Shown: piece by piece, positions 7,275-14,838 of the stretch
Layout: each line of letters starts with the position of its first letter
Numbering within the stretch: the stretch's first letter is position 1
NCBI GenBank assembly: GCA_041485385.1
Contig: JBGPJM010000074.1
Coordinates: forward strand, 1-19,439
Length of the DNA: 19,439 nt
From: JBGPJM01 sp041485385
GTDB taxonomy: Bacteria; Planctomycetota; Phycisphaerae; Phycisphaerales; UBA1924
Direction: 5' to 3'
The notes under the pieces: generated by a model
Told to the model about the DNA's origin: nothing
Database searches by the model: none
The model's input: the letters and a program-made list of their open reading frames with translations, nothing else
Translations under genes and position numbers: made by a program

Positions 7275-10200
7275 ATGCTGCGACCCATTGATTCGACAAG
7301 GCGTTCGATCACCCTGCTGGCGCTGGCGGCCTTGGGCGCGGCCGGCTGGTCGGGCGCGCTGGGCCAGACACCGGATCAGCCGGGAGCACAGCCGCCCGCT
7401 CAGCCCGCCACGCCGGTCGCCGTCGCACCGCTGGACATCAGCGGTCATGACTTCGCGGGTTTGCGGATCGCCACCTCGGTTCAATCAACGGACCTCGCGC
7501 TCTCGGCCTCGCGTGCCTGGATGTGGACCGAGGACGTCCCCGCGTCGCGCCGGCTACCTGCCGGATCGCCCGGCGCGCCCACGCAGCGCCTGCTGCTGCG
7601 CGGCGATGCACGCGTGGATGTCGGGCTCTATCGGTTCACCGCATCGCAGGCGGTAGTGTGGATCCAGCGTCTGGGCGATTCGCCCACCGACCCGCAGAAG
7701 GGCCTATACCAGATCGCGATCTACTTCGACAGGGTGAGCGACCCGGGCGCGCAGGCCGGGATCTCGCAGGCGGGCGACCGGCTCCTGGTGACGGGGATTC
7801 TCGACGGTGAGATCCGGGTGAACAAAGACGCCGCGACGCTCTCACGCCCGGTCGATCCGTTCCTGCGCGAATCAGAGTCGAGGATGGCGCGGCTGCTGAG
7901 GCAGATCACCGGCCAACCGCCCCTGCCGCCGGGGCCTCGGACGGCGGAACCCGGCGTGGATATCCAGCCGGAGCCGGCTGAACCGCGCCTGCCTGCGCCG
8001 CCGGCCGGTCCGCCGACCGCCCCCATCCGGCCCGGCGTGTCGCGCCCGTTTGAACGCGACTCACCGCTGGCGGAGCGCGAGATCCCTCCGCTGCCCGCCG
8101 CGGCCGAACTCCCGCCGGCCGAACGCCTGCCGCCGATCTTCGCCGAGCGCGGGATCCTCACCATCGCGGCCCCGTCCCCGACGGGCGAGGAAGGGATCAA
8201 GACGGTCCCGGAGGGAGAGGAGCACGCGGCGGTCTTCGGGAGCGGGATCATCGTGCAATACTCTGAAACGCCGTCCGGACGCGTCCTGGAGATCACCGCC
8301 GAGCGCGCGGTGGTCTTCTACGAGCCCGGGAGCGGGGCCGAAGGCGGGGAGTTCCGGGGTGAGGCGGCGAAGATCCGCGGGATCTACCTGGAGGGGAACG
8401 TCGTGGCGACCGACGGCGAGTACACGCTGCGCGGGTCGCGCGTGTACTACGACCTCAGGAACAACCGCGCCACGATGATCGACGCGATCTTCTGGACCTA
8501 CGACGAGCAGCGGCGTCTGCCGCTGTACGTCCGCGCGAAGGCGATCCACCAGCTGGCCAGGAAACAATGGAGCGCCACGGACGCGACCGTCGCGACCACC
8601 TCGTTCTTCGAGCCGCACCTGTCGCTGGGCGCCATGAGCATCACGATCACGCAGACCCAGTCCGCCGGCGGCCCGTGGCGCACGCTCATGGATGCCCGCA
8701 ACATCACGCTGCGCGCCGGGGGCGTGCCGTTCTTCTACGTGCCCCGCGTCGAGGGGGACGTCAACAACCTTCCGCTCCGCGGCGTCGCGGTGGAGAACTC
8801 CAGCCGCTCCGGCGTGGCCCTGAAGACCACGTGGGACATGTTCACATTGCTGGGGCTGGAGCACCCCAAGGGATTCGACGCCGAGCTGCTCGTGGACGGT
8901 TACTTCGACCGGGGTCTGGCCCTGGGCGCGGCGCTGGACTGGGAGAACCCCACGTCCAAGGGCAACCTCTTCGGCTACACCATCATCAACGACAACGGGA
9001 CCGACGTGCTCAGCTCGGGCGCTCGCCAGCCGATCGACGGGGAGACGCGCGGGATGATCGTGGGCGAGCACCGCTGGTCCCTCGACGACCACTGGACCGC
9101 CTTCCTGGAGACGTCGTGGGTCTCCGACGAAACGTTCGTCGACTCGTTCTTCAGGCGGTTCGCGCAGTCGCGCCGCGAGTTCACGAATGCGACGTACCTG
9201 CGGAGCATCAGCGACAACACCGAGTTCAGCCTGCTGGCCAAGGGGGAGGTCAACGACTTCACTCCCAACCAGTACCTGCAGCAGAGCCCGGGGTACAACA
9301 CCGACAAGCTGCCCGAGGCCTACTACGCCCGCCTGAACGACGACCTGCTCGCCGGGGCGGCGCCGGGCCTGCTCTCGTACTCCTCGGAGTACCGGCTCAG
9401 CCGCCTGACCCTGAACTTTACCGAGCCGACCGCGGCCGAGCTGGGTTTCGACACGATCGACCGCGCCCGCGAGGCGTTCGGCCTGCTGCCGGGCGAGTCG
9501 CTGGGGGACCGCCTGCGGGCCGCCGGGCTGAGCGAATCCGCCGTGCTCCGCGCCGACACGCGCCAGGAGCTCTCCGTCCCGCTCAAGGCCGGCCCCGTCA
9601 CGCTCACCCCCTTCGTCGTCGGCCGGGCCACCGCCTACGACCGCAACTTCAGCGAGTTCTCGCCGGACTCCACCGAGCAGGTCCGCCTCTGGGGCGCGGC
9701 CGGCGCCCGCTTCGCCACGACCCTCCAGCGCATCAACGACGAGATCGACTCCCGCTTCTTCGACCTGCACCGCGTCCGCCACATCATCGAGCCCTCCGTC
9801 ACCGTCTGGACCAGCGGCACCAACCTCGAGCAGACCGACCTGCCCGTCTACGACGACAGCGTCGAGTCGATCGCCTCCGGCTCGGCCGTGCGGGCCGGCG
9901 TTACGCACACTTGGCAGACCCAGCGCGGCGGCGCCGGGCGCTGGCATTCGGTGGACGTTCTCCGCGTCTCCACCGACTTCGTGTTCTCCACGAGCGACGC
10001 CGACCGCGAGTCGCCCATCGGGCATTTCTTCGACTGGCGGCCCGAATATTCGCTGCTGGGCGACTACGGCATGCTCGACGCCGCGTGGCAGGTCTCCGAC
10101 GCCATGGCCCTGTCGTTCAACACGATCTACGACTTCGAGACGCACCAGCCGGCCCGCACGGGCACGGGGATCGTCGTCCAGCACAGCGAGGACTTCAGCA

Positions 10201-10517
10201 CCTCCGCCGAGGCCCGCTACATCAATGCCCGGGACATCACGCTGGTCGACCTTTCGGCGGTGTACCGCCTGACCAGAAAATACCAGGTTTCGGCCTCGGT
10301 CACCTTCGACACCGATCTGGGAGAGATACAGTCCGTGAGCGGGACCGTCCGTCGCCGCTTCCCGCAGACGACGCTGGGCCTCAGCGTGCGCTACAACAAC
10401 ATCAGCGGCGACACCAGCATCGGCGTCGTGTTCGAGCCCGCCGGCGTCTACGCGGCCCGTGACGAGCTCCGCAAGCGGCTCGGGCGCGAATCCAGGGGCT
10501 TTTCGCTCGGGGAGTAA
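7275..10517 (+). CDS. lptD: LPS-assembly protein LptD-like outer-membrane protein
   Basis: A 1080-residue outer-membrane protein that would insert lipopolysaccharide into the outer leaflet. The ATG at 7275 gives a signal peptide (residues 1-30, ending near ALG|Q). A beta-rich domain covers about 50-190 and a Pro/Ala-rich linker about 205-290. A clear OstA/LptA-like domain lies at about 320-425, with IYLEGNVVATDGEYTLRGSR, YYDLRNNRATMIDAIFWTYD and repeated beta strands. The LptD hallmark RAGGVPFFYVPRVEGDVNNL then leads into a beta-barrel of alternating hydrophobic strands to the C-terminus. No cysteine is present, so the interdomain disulfides of E. coli LptD are impossible. The reading frame also opens 5' of this ATG, but without a signal peptide. 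LptE was not seen. Confidence 0.85.
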   Translation: MLRPIDSTRRSITLLALAALGAAGWSGALGQTPDQPGAQPPAQPATPVAVAPLDISGHDFAGLRIATSVQSTDLALSASRAWMWTEDVPASRRLPAGSPGAPTQRLLLRGDARVDVGLYRFTASQAVVWIQRLGDSPTDPQKGLYQIAIYFDRVSDPGAQAGISQAGDRLLVTGILDGEIRVNKDAATLSRPVDPFLRESESRMARLLRQITGQPPLPPGPRTAEPGVDIQPEPAEPRLPAPPAGPPTAPIRPGVSRPFERDSPLAEREIPPLPAAAELPPAERLPPIFAERGILTIAAPSPTGEEGIKTVPEGEEHAAVFGSGIIVQYSETPSGRVLEITAERAVVFYEPGSGAEGGEFRGEAAKIRGIYLEGNVVATDGEYTLRGSRVYYDLRNNRATMIDAIFWTYDEQRRLPLYVRAKAIHQLARKQWSATDATVATTSFFEPHLSLGAMSITITQTQSAGGPWRTLMDARNITLRAGGVPFFYVPRVEGDVNNLPLRGVAVENSSRSGVALKTTWDMFTLLGLEHPKGFDAELLVDGYFDRGLALGAALDWENPTSKGNLFGYTIINDNGTDVLSSGARQPIDGETRGMIVGEHRWSLDDHWTAFLETSWVSDETFVDSFFRRFAQSRREFTNATYLRSISDNTEFSLLAKGEVNDFTPNQYLQQSPGYNTDKLPEAYYARLNDDLLAGAAPGLLSYSSEYRLSRLTLNFTEPTAAELGFDTIDRAREAFGLLPGESLGDRLRAAGLSESAVLRADTRQELSVPLKAGPVTLTPFVVGRATAYDRNFSEFSPDSTEQVRLWGAAGARFATTLQRINDEIDSRFFDLHRVRHIIEPSVTVWTSGTNLEQTDLPVYDDSVESIASGSAVRAGVTHTWQTQRGGAGRWHSVDVLRVSTDFVFSTSDADRESPIGHFFDWRPEYSLLGDYGMLDAAWQVSDAMALSFNTIYDFETHQPARTGTGIVVQHSEDFSTSAEARYINARDITLVDLSAVYRLTRKYQVSASVTFDTDLGEIQSVSGTVRRRFPQTTLGLSVRYNNISGDTSIGVVFEPAGVYAARDELRKRLGRESRGFSLGE
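10509..10514 (+). promoter_or_regulatory. Ribosome binding site that fixes the argJ TTG start
   Basis: GGGGAG lies directly before the lptD stop codon TAA (10515-10517) and 7 bases before a TTG. This is the only well-placed Shine-Dalgarno sequence near the point where ArgJ homology begins. It indicates that ribosomes finishing lptD can re-initiate on argJ. Confidence 0.7.
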
Positions 10518-10521
10518 CCAC

Positions 10522-11838
10522 TTGTCGATCACGCGTCCACTCGGGTTCCGCGCCGCGGCCACGACCGCCGGCCTGAAGAAGTCCGGGAAGTCCGACCTGG
10601 CCCTCATCGTCTGCGACGATGCCGAGCCGACGGTCGCCGGGCGCAAGGGGCACGTCATCGAACCCCGGCGCAGCGCCGCCGCGATCTTCACGCGAAACGT
10701 CGTGGTCGGCGCCCCGGTGCAGATCGGGCGAGCTTGGCGGCAGGCGATGATCCGCTCGCTTCGCGAGGGCGCGAGCGGCCAATCCACCAGGCCGATCCGG
10801 GCCGTGCTGGTGAACGCCGGGGCGGCCAACGCCGCTACCGGCGAGGAGGGCGTGCAGGACGCGCACGCGTGCATGGCCGCCGTGGCCCGGGAGCTCAAGT
10901 GCGAGCGCGACGAGGTGCTCCCCAGCTCCACCGGCGTCATCGGCCAGCGGATCCCCGTCGACAGGATCACCGTCGCGATCCCCGGCCTGGTCGGCGCGCT
11001 CGCACGCGGCGACGAGGCCGACGCCGGCGCGGCCCAGGCGATCATGACCACCGATCTGGTCCCCAAGCAGGCGCACCGCGAGATCGAGATCCGGGGGCAC
11101 CAGGTCCACATCGGCGCCATCGGGAAGGGCTCGGGGATGATCGCCCCGCGCCTGGATTCCAGCGGCCTGCCGTCCCCGGCGCAGGCCACCCTGCTGGCGT
11201 TCATCACGACCGATGCCTGCGTCGGCGGCGCGGCGCTGCAGCACGCGCTCGAGACCGCCGCGCACGAGTCGTTCGAACGAATCAGCGTCGACGCCCACCC
11301 CTCGTGCAGCGACACCATCGTCGCCATGGCCAGCGGGGCCACCCCCATCAAGACCATCCACGAGGGCTCCCCGGAGTTCCACGGCTTCCTCGCCGCGCTG
11401 CAGGCCGTCTTCCAGGACCTGGCCGAGCAGGTCATCCGCGACGGCGAGGGGGCGACGCGGGTCTTCCGCGTCGAGGTCCGCGGCACGCGGACTGCCGTTG
11501 AAGCCGAACGGCTGGCCCGGGCCGTCGTCGATTCCCCGCTGGTCAAGTGCGCCGTGCACGGGCAGGACCCCAACTGGGGCCGGATCATCACCGCGGCGGG
11601 GAACGCGGGCGTGCCGTTCGACCCGATGGAGGCTTCGCTCACGATCGGCGGGGTGGAGGTCTATCGGGACGGACGTCCAACGGGCGTGGATCGCGCCGAC
11701 CCCCAGCTCCGCGGCGCTATGAGCGCCCCGCGGGTGGAGATGGAGCTTGTCGTGGGCGCCGGCGATGGGCGGGCGTGGATGCTGGGGTGCGATCTGTCGC
11801 GCGACTATGTGCGGATCAACGCCGATTACACGACCTGA
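10522..11838 (+). CDS. argJ: Bifunctional ornithine acetyltransferase / N-acetylglutamate synthase ArgJ
   Basis: ArgJ transfers the acetyl group from N-acetylornithine to glutamate and, in the bifunctional form, also makes N-acetylglutamate, giving the cyclic arginine pathway. The TTG at 10522 gives 438 residues, with ITRPLGFRAAATTAGLKKS at the N-terminus as in the family. Motifs include VLVNAGAANAATGEEG, STGVIGQRIP (oxyanion hole Thr-Gly), GKGSGMIAP, the self-cleavage Ala-Thr at T223 in QATLLAFITTDA, AVHGQDPNWGRIITAAGN and the end DYVRINADYTT. An upstream ATG (10459) would overlap lptD by 59 bases and add residues unlike ArgJ. About 10 extra residues lie between GMIAP and the cleavage threonine. 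No other arg gene is nearby. Confidence 0.95.
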   Translation: MSITRPLGFRAAATTAGLKKSGKSDLALIVCDDAEPTVAGRKGHVIEPRRSAAAIFTRNVVVGAPVQIGRAWRQAMIRSLREGASGQSTRPIRAVLVNAGAANAATGEEGVQDAHACMAAVARELKCERDEVLPSSTGVIGQRIPVDRITVAIPGLVGALARGDEADAGAAQAIMTTDLVPKQAHREIEIRGHQVHIGAIGKGSGMIAPRLDSSGLPSPAQATLLAFITTDACVGGAALQHALETAAHESFERISVDAHPSCSDTIVAMASGATPIKTIHEGSPEFHGFLAALQAVFQDLAEQVIRDGEGATRVFRVEVRGTRTAVEAERLARAVVDSPLVKCAVHGQDPNWGRIITAAGNAGVPFDPMEASLTIGGVEVYRDGRPTGVDRADPQLRGAMSAPRVEMELVVGAGDGRAWMLGCDLSRDYVRINADYTT

Positions 11839-11880
11839 TACCCCGCGGCGTGCCCCGGCGTGCCGGTACGATCAAACCCC

Positions 11881-12876
11881 ATGCCCGCCGAACGAGTCCG
11901 CATCACCGACGTCTCGCCCCGCGACGGGCTCCAGAACGAGCCGGGCGTGATCTCGACGGCGGACAAGGTGCGGCTGGTCGAGCTGCTCTCCAGGACGGGC
12001 GTGGATGAGGTGGAGGTTTCGAGCTTCGTGAGCCCGAAATGGGTGCCGCAGCTGGCAGACGGGGCGGAGGTGCTGGCGCAGCTGAGCCGCACGGCCCCGG
12101 TCTCCCCCGCTGCGAGCGGGCGCGCTGCGGTCACTCTCTCCGTGCTCGTGCCCAATGAGAAGGGCATGCTCGGCGTAATGGAGGTCAATCGCGCCGCCGG
12201 CTTCGACCTGATCGGGAAGGTGGCGGTCTTCACGGCCGCCTCGGAGACGTTCTCCCTCCGCAATACCAACGCCACCATCGCCCAGACGCTCGACCGCTTC
12301 AAGCCAATTATCGCGCTGGCCCGAGAGCACAGGCTCCCCGTCCGCGGCTACGTTTCCTGCATCGTTGCCTGCCCCTTCGAAGGCCCCATCGACCCCGCAA
12401 ACGTCGGCGCGGTCGCGCGCGACCTCATCGGACTGGGCGTGGACGAGATCGACCTGGGAGACACCATCGGTGCCGGCACGCCGCGAACCATCGCCGCGGC
12501 GGTCCGGCGCGTCATCGAGGACACGGGGGGCCTCCGCGCGGGCCGCCTCGGCGAGCGGCTGCTCACGCTGCACCTGCACGACACGTTCGGGCGTGCCGCC
12601 GAGTGCGTGAAGACCGCGCTCGAGATGGGCGTTCGATCGTTCGACGGATCGGTCGCCGGACTGGGCGGATGCCCCTATGCCTCCACTCCGAGCAAGCGAG
12701 CTCCGGGCAACATCTCTACCGAGACGCTCGTCCGCACGATCGACGGCGAAGGCTACCGCACCGGCGTGGTGATGGACCGCCTCTCCGAAGCCGCGGCGTT
12801 CGCCCGTCGGATCGTCTCCGTCGCCCCACCCACCTCCCCCGCCTCCACCCTCGGCGAGCAGGAGGCCGGGGCATGA
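11881..12876 (+). CDS. mvaB: Hydroxymethylglutaryl-CoA lyase
   Basis: Cleaves HMG-CoA to acetoacetate and acetyl-CoA, the last step of leucine breakdown. The 331-residue TIM-barrel protein has the DRE-TIM active-site start VSPRDGLQNE (catalytic R14, D15), SSFVSPKWVPQLAD (47-60), the metal ligands in HLHDTFG (H231, H233) and the signature loop SVAGLGGCPYA with catalytic C264 (C266 in the human enzyme). After PYA the loop carries several extra residues (STPSKR) before APGN. ATG 11881 is preferred over an in-frame GTG at 11860 because homology starts there, although no ribosome binding site is evident. Its TGA overlaps the ATG of the next hydratase, so the two are translationally coupled and probably work in one pathway. 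Confidence 0.95.
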   Translation: MPAERVRITDVSPRDGLQNEPGVISTADKVRLVELLSRTGVDEVEVSSFVSPKWVPQLADGAEVLAQLSRTAPVSPAASGRAAVTLSVLVPNEKGMLGVMEVNRAAGFDLIGKVAVFTAASETFSLRNTNATIAQTLDRFKPIIALAREHRLPVRGYVSCIVACPFEGPIDPANVGAVARDLIGLGVDEIDLGDTIGAGTPRTIAAAVRRVIEDTGGLRAGRLGERLLTLHLHDTFGRAAECVKTALEMGVRSFDGSVAGLGGCPYASTPSKRAPGNISTETLVRTIDGEGYRTGVVMDRLSEAAAFARRIVSVAPPTSPASTLGEQEAGA

Positions 12877-13613
12877 TCCGCACCGCCCTCGACGCGCCCG
12901 CCGGCGTCCTTACCATCGCACTGTCCCGCCCCGACAAGCGCAACGCCCTCACCCCCGAGATGCTCGCGGCAATCGCCGCGGCGGCCGCTTCTCCGGACCC
13001 GACGGCCCGCGCCATACTCCTCCGCGGTGAAGGGAGCGTCTTCTGCTCGGGCTTCGATCTCACGCTCTGCAAGGACAACCCCGGCGCCCTGGCCGACCTG
13101 CTGCGCGAGCTGTCGGGCGCGGTCACGGCGCTCCGGCGCTCGCCGCTGCCGGTGGTCGTTGCCGCGCACGGGGCGGCGATCGCCGGCGGGTGCGCCCTGC
13201 TCGGCGGGGCCGACTTCGTCATCACCGACGTCGCGGCGAAGCTCGGCTATCCGGTGGTGCGGCTGGGCATCAGCCCGGCGGTGACGGCCCCGTTCCTCCG
13301 GCAGTCGCTGGGAGACGGGCCGACTCGCGAGCGGCTGTTCGATCCGACGCTGATCGACGGGCGCGCGGCCGCGCGCTGCGGGATCGCCTCCGAGTGCCTG
13401 GACCGGCCCGAGCAGGTGCTCCCGCGAGCCCAGTCACTGGCGCGTGAGCTGGCCGCGAGGCCGCCGGTGGCGCTCCAGGCGACGAAGCAGTGGTTGAACG
13501 AGCTCGACGGCTCGCTGGATGACCGCGTCATCGCCCTCGCCTTGCAGACCTCGCTGGGCCTTGTCGGCTCGCGCGAGCAGACCGCGCGCCTCGCCAAGCT
13601 GTGGAGCAAGTAG
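12873..13613 (+). CDS. Enoyl-CoA hydratase/isomerase family protein (crotonase), first of tandem pair
   Basis: A 246-residue crotonase-fold protein. It starts in an ATGA overlap with the HMG-CoA lyase stop and has AGGAGG 7 bases upstream. Oxyanion-hole segments are present: GSVFCSGFDL (54-63) and GAAIAGGCALLGG (100-112). The two glutamates of classical enoyl-CoA hydratase are absent. Position 108 is alanine where GGGCE-type enzymes have Glu, and YPVVRLGI has Val (V128) where PEV-type enzymes have Glu. It may therefore be a non-hydratase member (isomerase, hydrolase) or an inactive partner. Coupling to HMG-CoA lyase suggests a role in leucine or other acyl-CoA breakdown. It resembles the next gene, for example in the shared segment NELDGSLD. 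Confidence 0.9.
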   Translation: MIRTALDAPAGVLTIALSRPDKRNALTPEMLAAIAAAAASPDPTARAILLRGEGSVFCSGFDLTLCKDNPGALADLLRELSGAVTALRRSPLPVVVAAHGAAIAGGCALLGGADFVITDVAAKLGYPVVRLGISPAVTAPFLRQSLGDGPTRERLFDPTLIDGRAAARCGIASECLDRPEQVLPRAQSLARELAARPPVALQATKQWLNELDGSLDDRVIALALQTSLGLVGSREQTARLAKLWSK

Positions 13614-13635
13614 ACTTCCTCGACTTGATCTCACC

Positions 13636-14385
13636 ATGCCCGAACTCGCCCTTCTCCATCTCGACGGCCCGATCGCGACGATGACGCTCAACCGGCCGGA
13701 CGCGCGCAACGCCCTGTCGCTGGACCTCATGCACGCGCTGCACGCCCGCTTCACCGAGCTCTCGGCGCGCGCCGAGGTCGTCGCCGTCATCCTCACCGGC
13801 GCGGGGAAATCGTTCTGCGCCGGCATGGACCTCAAGCAGGTGCTCGCCGACCCCGACGCCCCCGGGCGCCTGCTCGGCTCCCTCGCCGAGTTCACCCTGA
13901 ATCTGCGGGCGTTCCCCGGAATCGTCATCGCCTCGGTCAATGGCGCCGCCATCGGCGGCGGGTGCGGGCTGGCGACGGTCTGCGACTTCGCGATCACGCA
14001 CGCCGATTCCAAGATGGGCTTCCCCGAGGTGGACTTGGGAGTCTGCCCCGCCGTCGTCGCCCCCTGGCTCGTCCGACGGATCGGCGCGGGGAAGGCCCGG
14101 CGGGTGCTGCTGGGCGGCGGCACGATGTCCGGGCGTGAGGCGCATGCGCTGGGCATCGTCACCGACCTGGTGGAAACACGCGAGCAGCTCGACGCCGGCG
14201 CCAAGGCCCTGGCCGACCACATCGCCGCGGGCGGGCCCGAGGCTCTCCGGGCAACCAAGCGCCTTCTCAACGAGCTGGACGGGTCGCTCGATGCCGACCT
14301 TGGCCGGCGTAGCGCCCAGCTCTCGGCCGACGTGCTGCGCAATCCGAAATCGATCGAGGCCCTTCGCGCGCGCCTCGGTCCCTGA
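13636..14385 (+). CDS. Enoyl-CoA hydratase family protein, methylglutaconyl-CoA hydratase-like
   Basis: A 249-residue crotonase lying 22 bases after its paralogue. The CoA and oxyanion-hole segments are SFCAGMDLKQ (59-68) and AAIGGGCGLATVCDFAIT (104-121). The second catalytic glutamate is present in MGFPEVDLGVCPAVVAP (E131), while the first position is glycine (G111). This one-glutamate arrangement is common in methylglutaconyl-CoA hydratase-like and related bacterial crotonases. Next to HMG-CoA lyase it would hydrate 3-methylglutaconyl-CoA to HMG-CoA. No methylcrotonyl-CoA carboxylase or isovaleryl-CoA dehydrogenase is in the window, so the assignment rests on context and is tentative. The start is set by homology (PELALLHLDGPIATMTLNRP); no clear ribosome binding site was seen. 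Confidence 0.9.
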   Translation: MPELALLHLDGPIATMTLNRPDARNALSLDLMHALHARFTELSARAEVVAVILTGAGKSFCAGMDLKQVLADPDAPGRLLGSLAEFTLNLRAFPGIVIASVNGAAIGGGCGLATVCDFAITHADSKMGFPEVDLGVCPAVVAPWLVRRIGAGKARRVLLGGGTMSGREAHALGIVTDLVETREQLDAGAKALADHIAAGGPEALRATKRLLNELDGSLDADLGRRSAQLSADVLRNPKSIEALRARLGP

Positions 14386-14398
14386 ACGAACGCCCGCC

Positions 14399-14824
14399 CT
14401 ATTCACTCCCCGCGGCGGGCAGCGGGCCCGCCGCGACGAGGCGTTTCCGGCGCGAATCCACCGTCAGGTTCAGCCCTTCCAGCGAGCGGGCCCCGAGCAG
14501 CGCCAGGTCTCCTGGCTCAGCGAAGACCACCTCGTCCACCGTGAATGTTCCCGCGACGCGCACGACGGCGAAGCCCACGCTCCGCGTGACCAGACTCCCG
14601 TTGGCCATGACGAACTCGAGGTCCTTCTTCTCACGCTTGACCCCGATCCGCTCGAGCATCGGCGCGGGAATCCACGTGTATTCGCTCCCGGTGTCCACCA
14701 GGAGCTTGGGCACGACTACCCCTCTCCGACGCTCCGCCACGTGCTCAATGCGACACTCGGTGTGGAACGTCCCCACGGTCGGCTTCCTTAGTGATGTGGT
14801 CCGCTTCGCAGCCATGATGATCAT
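14399..14824 (-). CDS. Small retropepsin-like (clan AA) aspartic protease family protein
   Basis: A 141-residue protein with the aspartic-protease catalytic motif in PKLLVDTGSEYTWIP (D44-T45-G46) and the second family element ALLGARSLEGLNLTVD (108-123). It belongs to the single-domain, dimer-forming retropepsin-like group often found as short stand-alone proteins in bacteria. No signal peptide is visible, so it is probably cytoplasmic. Its physiological substrate is unknown. It starts 14 bases after the stop of the dehydrogenase gene and is probably co-transcribed with it. A second ATG (14815) three codons inside is an alternative start, and neither has a strong ribosome binding site. Its stop lies 13 bases from the stop of the convergent hydratase. 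Confidence 0.82.
   Translation of the reverse strand: MIIMAAKRTTSLRKPTVGTFHTECRIEHVAERRRGVVVPKLLVDTGSEYTWIPAPMLERIGVKREKKDLEFVMANGSLVTRSVGFAVVRVAGTFTVDEVVFAEPGDLALLGARSLEGLNLTVDSRRKRLVAAGPLPAAGSE
14411..14435 (+). terminator. GC-rich hairpin, possible terminator for the argJ-hydratase transcript
   Basis: A perfect 10-bp stem, CGCGGCGGGC (14411-14420) pairing with 14426-14435, closes a 5-base loop. It begins 26 bases after the stop of the last plus-strand hydratase, inside the 3' coding end of the convergent protease gene. Only a weak T tract follows on the plus strand (GTTTCC). The position suggests a terminator embedded in the opposing gene, but chance cannot be excluded in such GC-rich coding DNA. 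Confidence 0.4.
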
Positions 14825-14838
14825 TCTATTGCGCGGCC

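Noticed and set aside
10459..10521. ATG start for argJ inside lptD
   Set aside because: It would overlap lptD by 59 bases and add non-family residues. The TTG at 10522 has a ribosome site and fits the family start.
8061..11642. Minus-strand open frame of 1193 codons opposite lptD and argJ
   Set aside because: Both plus-strand genes have strong family motifs. The antisense product is low-complexity and its openness follows from GC-rich third positions.
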